A stretch of DNA of 64,000 nucleotides from Epiperipatus broadwayi (taxonomy: Eukaryota > Onychophora > Udeonychophora > Euonychophora > Peripatidae), in assembly GCA_028023455.1 (NCBI GenBank), contig JAQFVV010006203.1, positions 13,058,348 to 13,122,347 on the forward strand, given 5' to 3'. Under the pieces are notes generated by a model that was not told the DNA's origin, made no database searches, and was given only the letters and a program-made list of their open reading frames with translations. How positions within the stretch are numbered: position 1 is the first letter of the stretch; the number at the start of each line of letters is the position of its first letter. Of this stretch, positions 35,266-46,817 are shown piece by piece. Both the position numbers and the translations under genes were made by a program.

Positions 35266-36868
35266 TAATTACTTAAGATTACAATAACTGTCTTCAAAGC
35301 AGAGTAATATTAAAAATAATAAACTACTATTCTTGGAAACATGTGTTAACTGCAATCAGAGAAAATTATGTAATATTTTTTGAATGAATTCATCAGAAAA
35401 AGAAAGAAGAATGAAAATATTTTGCAACTAGTACCTTTACTTCCTAAGTAGCTTAGGTAGTAGACTCAGTTTGGAATAAAAATTTTTTTTTAATTCAAGC
35501 CTTTGAATTCAGAAGAAATAATAACACAATTTTAATTTTTTTTAAAATAGTTTAAATATATAAATTATTGTTTGCTTTATTTATTTAAAAATACAATTAA
35601 TGAAGAAAATTGAATTGCCTTACTGAAGATTAAAGTGAAAGGCTGAAACCCTCTGCATAAACCCTTTCGCATACACTTTTAGAATGCTTATATGACAGCC
35701 AATCAAATGTAATGATGAAGATTATTTTTAAAAAATTAAAAGATTCAATTTGTGCTTAAATTATCTCTGCATAACAAAGACCTCCAGAATTCTCTTTAAA
35801 GAAACAGGAAATAAATTTCATTCACCTGGCTAGTTACTGCTCATTAAAAAGAAAGATTAATCTCTAGCTAAAAATAATTAGATGTTTATTTAGTTAGAAA
35901 TCTTTCCAGTTTTGCTAAGAGTCTGGCTATCTGAAAAAAATTATGTAAGCTTGATTGAAAACCTTCATTAACCTGGATTTTTTTTTTAAGTTTTCCTTGG
36001 ATATGTCATGAGTAGGGTTGATGAATGTGTTAATCAGATGACAAAAAATATTTCTTAACGTATATGGCTTAAATATAATGGAATAGATTTAGATACTAAG
36101 GAAAATACCCCACTTAGATATAAAGTGGCAGTACATGCACATGGAAAATGAAATTAAATTTTTTAAAGCTTTATAAATAGGTGGTAAGGATATACAAAAC
36201 ATTTATAAAGCAAACCAATAAAATTGTAAATGCTTAGAAAAAAGTGAAAGAAAAATTACTTTAAAAATTATAAAAGCCATACATATACAATTAACAAAAG
36301 AATAAGATTATCTATAGACATCCCAATTGAAAACATAATAGAAAAAGACTTAAAAAAATATTTTGTGAGGAATATAGTTATTATTATTCTAGGTTAAAAT
36401 TTGTGAGGAATATAGTTTTGTGTGCAATGTAAAAGTTTTAAGTAATAAAAACAGAGTGGAAAAACTATAAAAAAAAATTTGAATTTTAGATTTAGAGTAA
36501 CATGGAAAGATAGCTTATGTAAATAGATAAATTAGATAAACATATTTAAAAATAAGAAAAAGTATTTATTAAAAAATAGAAAATAAGTGGGTTGGGTGTA
36601 TTATAGAAGTAAATGAATAATAAAAAAGAAATTTAAAAAGAATAAAAGAGAAATATTAAAAGAAATATTAAATGGTAAATATGAATATTTGGAAATTAGA
36701 AAAGAAGATGGAGTATTTTAAAGAATGAGATCTACTAAAGTAATATAAGATTAATATAGATGGATAAATGTTAATTTAAATACAAGTATGAAATTAATCA
36801 TAGAATTAAACTTGGTGGTAGAAATAACTTGATACTAAATGAAAATATGCCTATGTGTTTGAAAAGGA
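35266..36868. other. AT-rich DNA, probably including decayed LINE 5' sequence
   Basis: A-rich plus-strand sequence from about 36150 onward leads into the LINE 3' end at 36870 and may be its degraded upstream part, but no RT motif can be read. 35266-36150 is featureless. Confidence 0.35.
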
Positions 36869-36869
36869 A

Positions 36870-37310
36870 GGTTTTTAATAAATGTGTTTTGCCAGATTCT
36901 TACTTATGGATCTGAGACTTGGACACTTAATAGAAGAGCAATACAGAGATGTCAGACCACTCAAAGAAGTATGGAGAGATGCATGTTGGGAGTAACAAGA
37001 AGAGATCGAAAACACAATGTATGTATGGGTAAGAGAACAAACAGGTGTTACTGACCTCATTAAAAAAATTAAAAGACTGAAGTGGAATTGGGTTGGACAT
37101 ATTGCTAGAAGAGATGATAATAGATGGACAATTGGAATTTTAAACTGGATTCCAAGAGATTGTAAAAGACCCATAAAGAGACCCATGTGAGATGAGATGA
37201 AATAAGAAAGTGTGCTGAGGTGATGTGGAGAAGAGAAGCTAAAGTTAGGAAAAGATGGATTGAACTTGAGAGACCTTCATCCTGCAGTGAATTGATAAGG
37301 GTTGATGATG
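36870..37310 (+). pseudogene. Non-LTR retrotransposon 3' end (RTE/craniofacial-like type)
   Basis: Plus-strand reading gives QILTYGSETWTLNRRA, then TTQRSMERCMLGVTRRDR. After a one-base frame change it gives TDLIKKIKRLKWNWVGHIAR, then RRDDNRWTIGILNWIPRD. This is the well-known C-terminal region of endonuclease-reverse transcriptases found in many animals. The 3' end carries TGCAGTGAATTGATAAGG and GATGATGAT. Frameshifts and a stop make it non-functional. A homologous minus-strand copy lies at 58480-58885. Confidence 0.85.
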
Positions 37311-37377
37311 ATATTGAAATATACTAAATCTTAGATGTAATTAAAAATGATTTAAACACAGATTTTAAAGCTTTTTT

Positions 37378-37650
37378 TAGCTATCCACTCTATCTTAAAT
37401 AAATGATACACATGACAACATATATTTGAGAAAGATAAATGATCTCCAATATAGGTATTTTGTGCTAATCCAGCACTCTTCAGTTGATCCAGATCATCAT
37501 CTCCCACACATATATATATAATCAGTACCCAGTTTATATTAATATTTGATATTTTAATATAAACTGAGCACTGATTATATATGTGTGTGGAAGATCATGA
37601 TCTGAACCTACTGGTGAGTGCTGGTTCTGCACAAAATTCATATCCCTTTT
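37378..37650. repeat. Hammerhead family A, degraded palindromic copy
   Basis: Inverted arms at about 37460-37535 and 37555-37622. The minus-strand segment reads GATCAACTGAAGAGTGCTGG, ATTAGCAC, AAAATACC, TATATTGGAGATCATTTATC: stem I and II are well kept, but CTGAAGA and AAAA replace the core. The plus-strand segment has CTGGTGA and AAAA. Both should be inactive. Confidence 0.75.
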
Positions 37651-38619
37651 TCATATCTAAGTTGTTTTGCCTTATGAAAGTCTCACTTAAATTTTTGATT
37701 CACTCAGCTTTAAAGTTGAAGTTAAAACATCGCTATCAAATTTAATGAAATCAATATTAATTTTATAAATTATTATAGAAAATATTTTTAAAGAAAACTT
37801 TGATTCCATATTACTTTAATAGTCCCTTTATTATGCTAGCATTAAATTAGAATAACTATGAGGTAGAACAAACAAATTAATATAATATATAGTCTGTTTT
37901 TCAGAAAGTCATACCATGCTGAGCACTTAACTGCCTGTTTGAGAGTAACACCATTATACAATTTACAGTGATTTTGCTTTAGCTGAGAAGGATTCATGAA
38001 TCATCAATCTTTAAGTCCTTTCCTCTCAATTTACATTAAACTGCAAGCTAAATTAATTATAAATATCTATAACTCTTAATATAAACTAAAATATAATGCA
38101 AATCATCAAAAATATTAGAATGACAAAATGTATCTGAAAGTAGCTTATCAGATCCCATGACTTCATCATCAAAAAGATAACTCATATAAACATTTCTATT
38201 TGATGTCAAAGATATATAAATTAACAATAAAATTAAATGATTCTGACATACTATCATTTTACAACAATTCTTAATCTATAGTGCATAATACATCTTACTA
38301 TTCATTATTTTTTGAAATGTTTTTTAATTATATATATAAAAGAACATATTTTGTGGGTTCATCCATGTGAGATTTTAATTTAAAAATTCCAACATTTTGA
38401 CTTGATCACACAGGCCCACAAGTGCGAAATGAATACTATATTAATTAAAAAAAAAAAAAAGCAAGTCATATATAATGTGACATTATATATGTGCATTAAA
38501 ATCTATGTGCATTTTTGAATACTATATAATTGTAGAGGTGCTGTAAACAGTGTTAATAAAAATAGTTGTAGAGGCACTTGAAATTAAAATCTTACACCTG
38601 TAAAAACATTCATATATAT
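37651..38619. other. AT-rich DNA, nothing recognised
   Basis: The minus-strand frame at 38057-38257 is without domain. No repeat was recognised. Confidence 0.45.
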
Positions 38620-38981
38620 AAACAATTACAAACAATCTTTAAATCCGCAGAAGTACTTTCGGTTACTTTCTAACCTGCCTCAATTGCCATTAAATTCAAA
38701 AACTAAAAGCGGAAGCAAATGTCATCAATTAACGAATCTCGTATTTTAATGTTAGAAGCTTGTCGATTTATTAAATGCGTTTTATTTCTGTTTATAAAAA
38801 TTGCCACTTTAATTTTTCTTTTAATAAATCGACAAGCTTCTAACATTAAAATACAAGATTCGTGGAATTTGAATTGATGACATTTGCCTCGCTTTTAGTT
38901 TTTGAATTTAATGGCAGTTGAGGCAGGTTAGAAAGTAACCGAAAGTACTTCTGCGGATTTAAAGATTGTTTGTAATTGTTT
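38620..38981. repeat. Hairpin element, 362 bp, arms about 155 bp
   Basis: The left end AAACAATTACAAACAATCTT pairs with the right end. The arms run through TCCGCAGAAGTACTTTCGGT, GCCATTAAATTCAAAAACTA, CTAACATTAAAATACAAGAT and AATAAATCGACAAGCTTCTA with few differences, the main one being CAATTAACGAATC against GATTCGTGGAATTTGAATTG. The loop is about 45 bp. GC is slightly above background. Young foldback/MITE-like element. Confidence 0.92.
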
Positions 38982-39601
38982 GTAAACCGTTAAAAATATT
39001 ATTTCAATTATAATTACAATATTGTTTTTAATTAACGGATATTTTATTTATTTTATATATATATTCATACAGGATTTACATATAGGAAGGATACTGTAGT
39101 TAACTAATCTATGTCTAGCTCTGAAATAAATACATAAGTTTATCACTCTTACATCATCAAATCAAATAATTTCTTTATTTCTTCACTTACTTCTTTGAAG
39201 ATATCAACAATATTTTCAACATTTCACAAAGTTTTTCCTTTCTTCATAAAATTAAATGAACTATTTTATTTAAAATACATGGTAATTCAGAAGATGTTAT
39301 AAACGCAAAAGCTATTTTGTTTTCTTGTTTTTTACTACTATATAATTTTTTGTAGAACACTTTCACACATTTCATATTTTCTCTCCCTTTAATAATAATG
39401 ATATTTTTATTTTATTTTATTGAAACCTGACTCATCATTATATTATATTTTCCAGATACTCACATCTATTGATTAGATCGTTTTTTTAATGTTTTCATAT
39501 TCCTTCTTTTCTATTTACAGTGTCTTGTTCCCATTTGAAAATTTCATGATAAATTGTTTTTTTTAATTGTAACAGTTAATTTGTAACTGACCTTAATCGA
39601 G
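38982..39601. other. AT-rich DNA, nothing recognised
   Basis: No coding or repeat signal was recognised. Confidence 0.45.
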
Positions 39602-39710
39602 TTTTTTTTCCTATGGATCATAGCATCGGCCGGGAAACAAACCCACTAACCCAGAACAACTGTTTGTAAGGCAGCTGTACTGACATCTCAACCACCAATG
39701 CTGGACTATC
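39602..39710 (-). mobile_element. tRNA-derived SINE, minus strand
   Basis: Minus strand: CCAGCATTGGTGGTTGAGAT (A box region), GCTGCCTTACAAACAG (anticodon arm), TGGGTTTGTTTCCCGG (B box), CCGATGCTATGATCC and an A/T tail. Same family as 17.7, 21.4 and 44.2 kb, more diverged at the tail. Confidence 0.8.
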
Positions 39711-41345
39711 AACTTATTTTTTATTGAATTTATCATCAAAGTTTGCTAAAATTTTAAAACAATTTGTAAAGTTTAACTTAAATTTATTAGAATATTTTGG
39801 AAATTTAGATATATCAATTGCTAATATTAATTTTTTAACACTTTTTGTCTCTCTAGTCTTTTATTTGCAGGTGTTTTACATTCCATTACTAAGTGATCAA
39901 TAAATATCCCATATTGAATCTATTACGCATCTTGAAATATTTATTTTTTGTTACTCAAAATATAATCCAGTTAAGTTGTATTATTTGGAAATTTTTCAGT
40001 CTTACTTATAAATGCATTTATAATGAAAAATATATTTATATATAATTTTGAAATGATATACTAATGTCATGAAACAATTGTCCTCTAAGAGCTAATTAGC
40101 TGATTATCTTAACATGATGTCAAAGATTGTATAATTTGATTTGCTGATTTGTTTGAATTTTCTGAGTAGTTAATTTATACATATGTGAGGATTCGCCATA
40201 GTAATCATTATTAAAGTATACTCACTATATTAATTTATAATCAATTATTTGTTATAACAAGTGTAAAAACAAATTCGATTTTTTTTTTTAAGTTGCCATT
40301 TTCAAAATGGAGTCCAATGTACAAGCTTAATGACTTCATAGAATAGTGATTTTATATTATGCAAAAGAAAAATTGTAACATTCATGACCAAAATGAGGCA
40401 TAGAGTTTATTCATTATATAGTGAACAGCATTTTGATTGTAAAATTAAAAAACAATTAGTATACAGCATTTTAATTTTCATCCAGTATCTTTGCAAACTA
40501 TATCCAAAGTAAAAAAATTCATCTTTAATGACTATAAAAGCAAAAAATTGTGTTTTATTCACTAACAATAGTAACCAAAGCATATTTTGATGATGTACAA
40601 TAACAAAATGACAATATTAAATTTTAAAATGGGTATATTAGTTTAAAAGCTGTATATTAACTCACTAATATGGTTTAAAAATTTTAAGAATGGTATTTTA
40701 CTTGTGGCAAAAATTACATTCATTAATAAGTAGCATCAAAAAAGGAGAGTATCCCTATATTAGAACCTCTATCTTTTTTTTATTTGCACTTTGGACAAAA
40801 CTATGCTTCAGGAAAGAACACCTGACACCACATACACCAATATTAAACAAGATTATAAAAATTAAAGAGATGTAAAAATCATCCCGCCAGCGATCTATGA
40901 TGCCACCTGGGAACTCATCAAGATCTAAGAAAGGAGGGCTAACAAAATCTATATTAAATATGTCATCATTCACTTAAAATTGAAAGCATATTGTGATTGA
41001 ATAGCCTCTATCCATATCAATATATTACTCACTACTGCAGAGTACAGTAAATTTCATGAACCTTTAATACAACCGGAAAGAAATCCAGATAATTCAAGAG
41101 AAGTAAAGCCAGAGATAGAGAAACTGATTTAAGTAATGCTCTCAATATTACCTAACAAGCTAGTATGCCTCCAATCCATATTTATTCACTAATCAAATGT
41201 TATTAGAATGAAATAGCCTTGTAACCATTAGTAAATCCAAATAAATATTTTATTTGTTATTTAAAAAATACATTCATCATAATTATAAAAATTAGTTACA
41301 ATAATTAAAGTTATTTTACGCAGATTTAAAATATAATTTACTATA
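39711..41345. other. AT-rich DNA; unexplained GC-richer frame at 40870-40965
   Basis: A minus-strand frame at 40755-40973 starts MNDDIFNIDFVSPPFLDLDE and its first 40 codons are less AT-rich than the surroundings, then it becomes hydrophobic low-complexity. It could be a transposon or exon fragment; no family was recognised. The rest is featureless. Confidence 0.3.
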
Positions 41346-42065
41346 CAGTATTGACTTAATGTTAAATCATAATACAATTTGTTTCAGATATGTCTAAGCC
41401 AATATCAGCATTATCAAAAATAATATTTGCTAAGGCAATAAGCCTAAAGCATGTGCGGTTGAAAATGCGAAGGTAGGAACTTCTACAGGTCTTAACCACC
41501 AAAAAAAAAAAAAAAAATTTCATCCAGTATAAAACTAAAAATAAATTTTGGTCATACTTATAATTACAGTTATTTAAAATTGTATATTATATTAGTAAAA
41601 ATATTCAGTTAACTAATTTTAAATTAAAACTTTTCAGTCAAATCAAAATTGCTATCATCGAAAATTTAAAATATTTTCACTAAAAAAAAAGGAGAGGAAA
41701 TAATTTAAAAAATTATGCAATTAATAATCAATTTTATGTGATCAAAAGTTACTAAATTTAAGTTAAAATAGCATTTACTTGCTTGATTTAAAATCATAAT
41801 CTCATAATTTATTTCTGATATGTCCAAGTCAAGGACAACATTATTGCAAACATAAAAATTTTGTTCATGTATTACTAATAAATTAGCTAAAATATGCAGT
41901 CAAGCAATTTAAAATTGAAACCTGTGTGAATACTACTTTCAGCCAATTTAAAACTGTTATTATCATAAACATATTTTCAATATAAAAAATGTAGGAGGGA
42001 GATGATTTCATGTTATGCAATTAATAATAAATTTTGTATTATGAAAATGCTATACAAATAAATTG
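41346..42065. repeat. Diverged tandem duplication, unit about 300-430 bp
   Basis: CAGATATGTCTAAGCCAATA (41385) corresponds to GATATGTCCAAGTCAAGGA (41817), and GCTATCATCGAAA...TTATGCAATTAATAATCA (41650-41735) to GTTATTATCATAAA...TTATGCAATTAATAATAA (41955-42033). The shift differs between blocks, so one unit has lost about 130 bp. Non-coding. Confidence 0.55.
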
Positions 42066-42689
42066 AAGAAGGTTTGTTTTTCAATTTTTATTTAAATGTC
42101 CCATATTCCTACCATTAAAAAACATTAGATTATTAGACAAATATCTAGGTTATTTAAAAAAATGACTACCATGCTTAATAAAATGTAACATAACATGTTA
42201 TTAAAAAAACACAGCCAGTATATTTATATATAAAGTATTATTCAAAAAAAGTATTAAATATTGATTAAAATATGCAAATGCAGAATGTATTAGATACACT
42301 TTTTCTCTTTTTTAATATGTCAGAATGTGTTTTTTTTTTCAAAGTTAATTGTGATTGGATGATAAGTAACAAGTCTTTATGGTCAGAAAGTACAAATTAG
42401 TGAGGGATTAAATATTTCTTTTTTAATTCTAAATAATTTAACATAGATAGGACTCAATTTTTAAAAAATTAAACTTCAGTATGGGCTTTTCTATCAGTGC
42501 AATGAAGAAAAAAATTGTGGGTGAATACAATAAATTGTCAACTGTGATGTTTTTCTTTCTCTATCTATGTGCATTTTGCTGTCTAGTGAAAGCATACATT
42601 TTTTTCTAGCAATATTTAAATTTCTTTTGCAGATTGGTTTTTTAAAATTTACAACTATATATGTTTTCAACTGGAATCATGAAGCAACC
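42066..42689. other. AT-rich DNA, possibly upstream part of the Tigger relic
   Basis: No transposase motif can be read here. Confidence 0.35.
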
Positions 42690-43330
42690 AATATCACAAA
42701 ATGCCACATCATTTCTTCAATATATGGATCATGAGATCATCATAATCTCCAACAACTATTTGGATAAATATGCCAATAAGACAATTCCATAACTTTGAAA
42801 AGACTTCAATATAAAAATAGCTGTTGATTTTATAGTCAAAGCATGGATCAAGATTATTAGCACAATTTTTAAAACTTATATAGAAGAAGTCTACAAACAC
42901 TGAAGTTAAAAAGGAGCTTATTTCAGTCATATAAAAAACCATATTTGATCTAACCAAGAAAGCAGCATGTACAGAAGTTGATGATGACAACATTGAAGAA
43001 CTTTTGGAATCGCACATGAAAGATTTAACTAATAAGAAATTAATGTAATTGGATGAAGAAAAAGAAAGAAAATAAAGAAAAAAAAATTGACAAGTCTGTA
43101 GAGAAAAGGCTGGACTTAGAATAATCCATCAAATATAAAAATGTCTTAAGTCAATTAAGAGGATCTTATAAGATGTTGTACAAAAAGAAAATCAGAGAAG
43201 TAAGTCATCCATCTATTTTAAACTTTTTCTCTAGAGATCCTCAACTGATCTTTGAGAAAAAAAACAAAGATTATCGAAGAATTTAAAAGACAATGATAAA
43301 CTCTTATAATGAGTCAGAAACCTGAATGAT
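42690..43330 (+). pseudogene. Tigger/pogo (DDE_1) transposase fragment
   Basis: Plus-strand reading gives NATSFLQYMDHEIIIISNNY (from 42699), matching the DDE_1 signature N-T-T-S-L-L-Q-P-M-D-Q-G-V-I around the last catalytic aspartate. VDFIVKAWIKIISTIFKTYI follows, and after a frameshift CTEVDDDNIEELLESH, then MKDLTNKKLM and a Glu/Lys-rich stretch, typical of Tigger transposase C-termini. Stops and at least one frameshift make it dead. The DNA-binding N-terminus and TIRs are not visible. Confidence 0.8.
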
Positions 43331-43889
43331 GATGAGTAATGAATGAATGGGTGATAAATAACATCTTTAAGCTAATTTTTTTTTTTTACATAAAGTTGCA
43401 TTATCTTACATACAGATATATTTTAATTATATACTTGCACAAAACACACATAGCACAATTTACACATATATTGTTCATTCGATTTTTTTAAATTGTTATA
43501 TATATACTAGATTAAGTTGTTTGCAATACAATATTCATAATTTATGGTATAATTTGTCTGTAGTAATGAGCTGATTTTTTTCCTCATAGAAAACCAATAT
43601 AATGTTTTGTTTTCATAGTACTCCCTAAGTGGGATTAAATTGTATCGTGTAAGTATATATATAAGCTAGATAAAACAGCTCTAAAATAGCCTATAACAAA
43701 TACTTTTTCAACTGTTGCTCATTGAAGAATGATGTAACCAAAGCATTGTTTTTTTAACCAGGCTTTTCGATTGTTTGGAAATGAAAGTTTTTTAATAATA
43801 GTTAAATATCTATTTACTAACCAATATTGAATCATAGTTGGATGGCTATGATTCTATTACATGAAAAAAATAATAAATCATTTGCGTAA
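43331..43889. other. AT-rich DNA, nothing recognised
   Basis: ACTAACCAATATTGAATCAT near 43818 is a reversed relative of text at 27385, a minor repeat of unknown type. Confidence 0.4.
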
Positions 43890-43995
43890 CTTAAAATAAT
43901 AATAATAATAATTTTACCTAGCCTAGATTCGAAACCAAGTCATGAGAATAGCAAACGGATTTTTATAAAAAGCTTAGGTGGTATGTGATATTACA
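43890..43995 (-). repeat. Possible tRNA-like SINE relic with ATT tail
   Basis: On the minus strand ATACCACCTAAGC could be a degraded A box and GACTTGGTTTCGAATCTAGG contains a B-box-like TTCGAATC. (ATT)n follows at 43912-43893. A related phrase on the minus strand at 28480-28515 supports a dispersed family. Tentative. Confidence 0.35.
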
Positions 43996-44035
43996 ATAAA
44001 AATATTATTAATTAATTAATTAATTAATACATTAT

Positions 44036-44105
44036 ACAGGCTTACACCTGCATTATATATGTAATATATGCGGGATTCGAACTCAGACTTTCATACTACC
44101 TACAA
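44036..44105 (-). repeat. Terminal fragment of repeat family A
   Basis: The minus strand reads GTAGGTAGTATGAAAGTCTG, then AGTTCGAATCCCGC, the family A end with a perfect B-box consensus GTTCGAATC. Only the terminus is present. Confidence 0.55.
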
Positions 44106-44240
44106 AAAAAAATATTAATGTTATAGTAAAACATTTATACAATAAATATTAATACACTTTAAATTTACATTTGACTATTTTCAATTTTAAACATTTAACC
44201 AGATTAAGTTATGATAAATAGCATTAAAAATCATATAGTC

Positions 44241-44331
44241 AAGCGTTGGCAGCCTAGCAGTTAACATAGCTGCCTTCCAAGCAGTTGACCCGGGTTCGCT
44301 TCCCGGTCAATTCATTTGACATATGAAAAAA
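44241..44331 (+). mobile_element. tRNA-Gly(UCC)-derived SINE
   Basis: AGCGTTGGCAGCCTAGCAGT, then TAACATAGCTGCCTTCCAAG, then CAGTTGACCCGGGTTCGCTT and CCCGGTCAA align collinearly with the known eukaryotic tRNA-Gly(UCC). The anticodon loop CTTCCAA has stem GCTGC/GCAGT, and the B box is GGGTTCGCTTCCC. The D-arm and acceptor 3' strand are degraded. The head is followed by TTCATTTGACATATGAAAAA, the same tail as the other copies, so this is a SINE rather than a functional tRNA gene. Confidence 0.9.
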
Positions 44332-45585
44332 ATATATATATAGAATCGGTTCTAAAAAGGCTGTTTACTTTGATGTAAAAAAAGTAATAATATTTCTTAA
44401 TTATTTGCTAAAGAATTTAGATCAATTGGAGTGAGGATTTAATTAAGTTTTTTTTAAAAATCTACTTAAAATTAAAAAATATTAATAAAACAATCATACC
44501 TGTGGCATTATTAACACAATTTAGGCTTCCTTTTTTGTTTTTATATTCTCTTTTTTTATATAGAAAGAAAATTGAATATATCTATAAAGAGTGAGAGAGA
44601 GGGAAAGAAGAGTTTTAAAAGTTACTTCATTATTTTCGATAAAATAACAATGTGTGTTATAAATATATCTTTGTCGCTTTTCTAAAAATGTATTCATATT
44701 TCCTTAACAAAAGTAAAGGCGAATATCTTTGTTAATAATCCCAAGAAAATGAAAAAGAGAAGAAAGAATTATGTTTACATATAATTTTAAAAATAAATCT
44801 AAAAATTTCTTTTCATAAAAAAATATGTAATTTTTAAAAAAAATTAAAAGGCAGATTTTAATTTCCGAAATGTTTTAAAGGTGTTAGACCAAAAGCTTGA
44901 ATAAGAATCACAAAGATGGGCAAATTATAATTACCGCTCATTTATAAATAATTTTTAATTAATGTAACATATATACTGTACTTATATATATATAGAGAGA
45001 GATTATTTGAACAAGAAAGAACAAATTCAGATAATTTTACCCATAGGAAATCGAAATCAAACACATAAAATATTGTGTAAGTTTAATAGTTTGCATCTAG
45101 ACTAAAAACTAGTACCACAAAGTCATCTAACAATGATTTAATTGCTATATTATAAATAATCATTTGTTGGCTAATTCCTTGATTCAAAGCCTGTAAAAAA
45201 ATTATGCCTCTACCGTTTGTAGTGAAGGATGCACCTTATTAAAATCATATTTGTTATTTTTACAAATAGTTCATATGCACTCATCTGATCCACCCAGATT
45301 AATCAAGAACATTATTTTCTTGCTAAAAATAACTAAATACTCATTTACTAACAACTAAATGAATAATTAGATTAGCTATGTATCTTTTTTTTGAAAGAAA
45401 AATTCTAAACAGATTTGTGATCTGAATATTTTTTGACCAACATTCAATGAAACAACCGGGCCAATGTACTATTGGGACATATAATGTGTGCTGTTTTAGT
45501 ATGTGATCTCCGCCATTTTGAATTTCAAAAATGACCAAAAACATCATCTGACACATCTAAATGATGGATAAGTATGCGAAAACAC
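44332..45585. other. AT-rich DNA, nothing recognised
   Basis: Featureless apart from a short GA repeat near 44590. The minus-strand frame at 45341-45556 is unsupported. Confidence 0.45.
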
Positions 45586-45587
45586 AA

Positions 45588-46110
45588 AACATTTAAAACT
45601 TGGGTCACATGGCTACTTTGAAAAAAAGCCAAATGTAAAATATTTACAACTCAGGTCACATGACTATAATATCAATTAAAAGCAACATACATAGAACTCT
45701 GGTCAAGCAAAACTTTACAAAATAGATCTGTGATCGCATAATAAAAAAAATCCAAAACATAAAAAAATTAGAACTAATTTGAAAAAAAAAGTCAAAATGT
45801 AAAAAAATTAGAAATCTGCTCAAGCAAAATTTTACAAAATAGATCTGAGATCCCATAATAAAAAAAGTGCCAAAACATAAAAGATTTAGAACTCGGGTCA
45901 CATGACTATAATATCAATTAAAAGCAACACACATAGATCTGAGATCACATAAAAAAAGCTAAAATGTAAATAATTTAGAAATCTGGTCAAGCAAAACTTT
46001 ACAAAATAGATCTGAGATTGCATAATAATAATAATAATAATAAAAATTGTAAAAATATAAAAAGCCAACATGCATTAACACAGGTCACAAAAGAAGCCTG
46101 CATATTTTCA
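45588..46110. repeat. Satellite-like tandem repeat, about 117 bp / 239 bp higher-order unit
   Basis: CAAAATAGATCTGWGATC is found at about 45718, 45835 and 46003 (a shortened version at 45935). ACTCGGGTCACATGACTATA with ATATCAATTAAAAGCAACA occurs at 45650 and 45892, 239-242 bp apart. A stray unit with the same phrase sits at 46420. Spacers are A-rich (AAAAAAT...ACATAAAA). Unit boundaries are blurred by deletions. Confidence 0.8.
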
Positions 46111-46817
46111 ACATATAAAAATCATCACAATATTAACATATAAACAGCATAGATATTTAAACTATATAAAAAGCTAACATGCATTATTAAATCATGCAGG
46201 TTACAAAATTAACACTTAAATTTGTAACTTGTAAGCCTCATTTTTGTAAAAATATAAAAAGATAGATTGAAAGTATATATATATATCAAAATAAAACATT
46301 CATTTTACAATACTTGTATTGTTTCTTACCAGAGCCCTGATAATGTATGTTCCCTTTGTTTGTAAAATTTCAGATTCTGTATCTCATCTCTACCTAGGAA
46401 AACATACAAAATGTAGAACTCGGGTCACATGATTCTAATATCAATTAAAGGCAGTTGTATTTCTACCTAGAAAACTATTAGGTTCTACATGGTGTTAATT
46501 ACTATATCCATTAGCAGGACAGACCCCCACAGGTAAATTAATTTGTCCATTTTTAAAATCAACAAGGTATTTTTTTAGATTACCATTGGCTAAAAAGGTT
46601 AAATGAAAATAACAGCATTAAAAATAAAAATAAAATAATACATTTTCTCATTTTAAATTATAAATCAAATAATTTATATTGTAAACGGTAAGATTTGTAC
46701 ATTCATGTAACAAAATCCAGAGCATATGTAAAACACACTAAAACTGATCGAATCTAGATGGTGAGACCCAGAGTTTGGCCAATGTTCAATTTATTCACCT
46801 TTACTCCATTATTTACT
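46111..46817. other. AT-rich DNA with one stray satellite unit
   Basis: Holds ACTCGGGTCACATGATTCTA at 46420 from the adjacent satellite. Otherwise nothing is recognised. Confidence 0.45.

Noticed and set aside
40755-40973. 72-codon minus-strand frame with a GC-richer 5' part
   Set aside because: No family was recognised and the second half is low-complexity; noted only as an unexplained patch.
44241-44331. Functional tRNA-Gly gene
   Set aside because: The D arm and acceptor 3' strand do not pair and the head is joined to the SINE tail shared with other copies.
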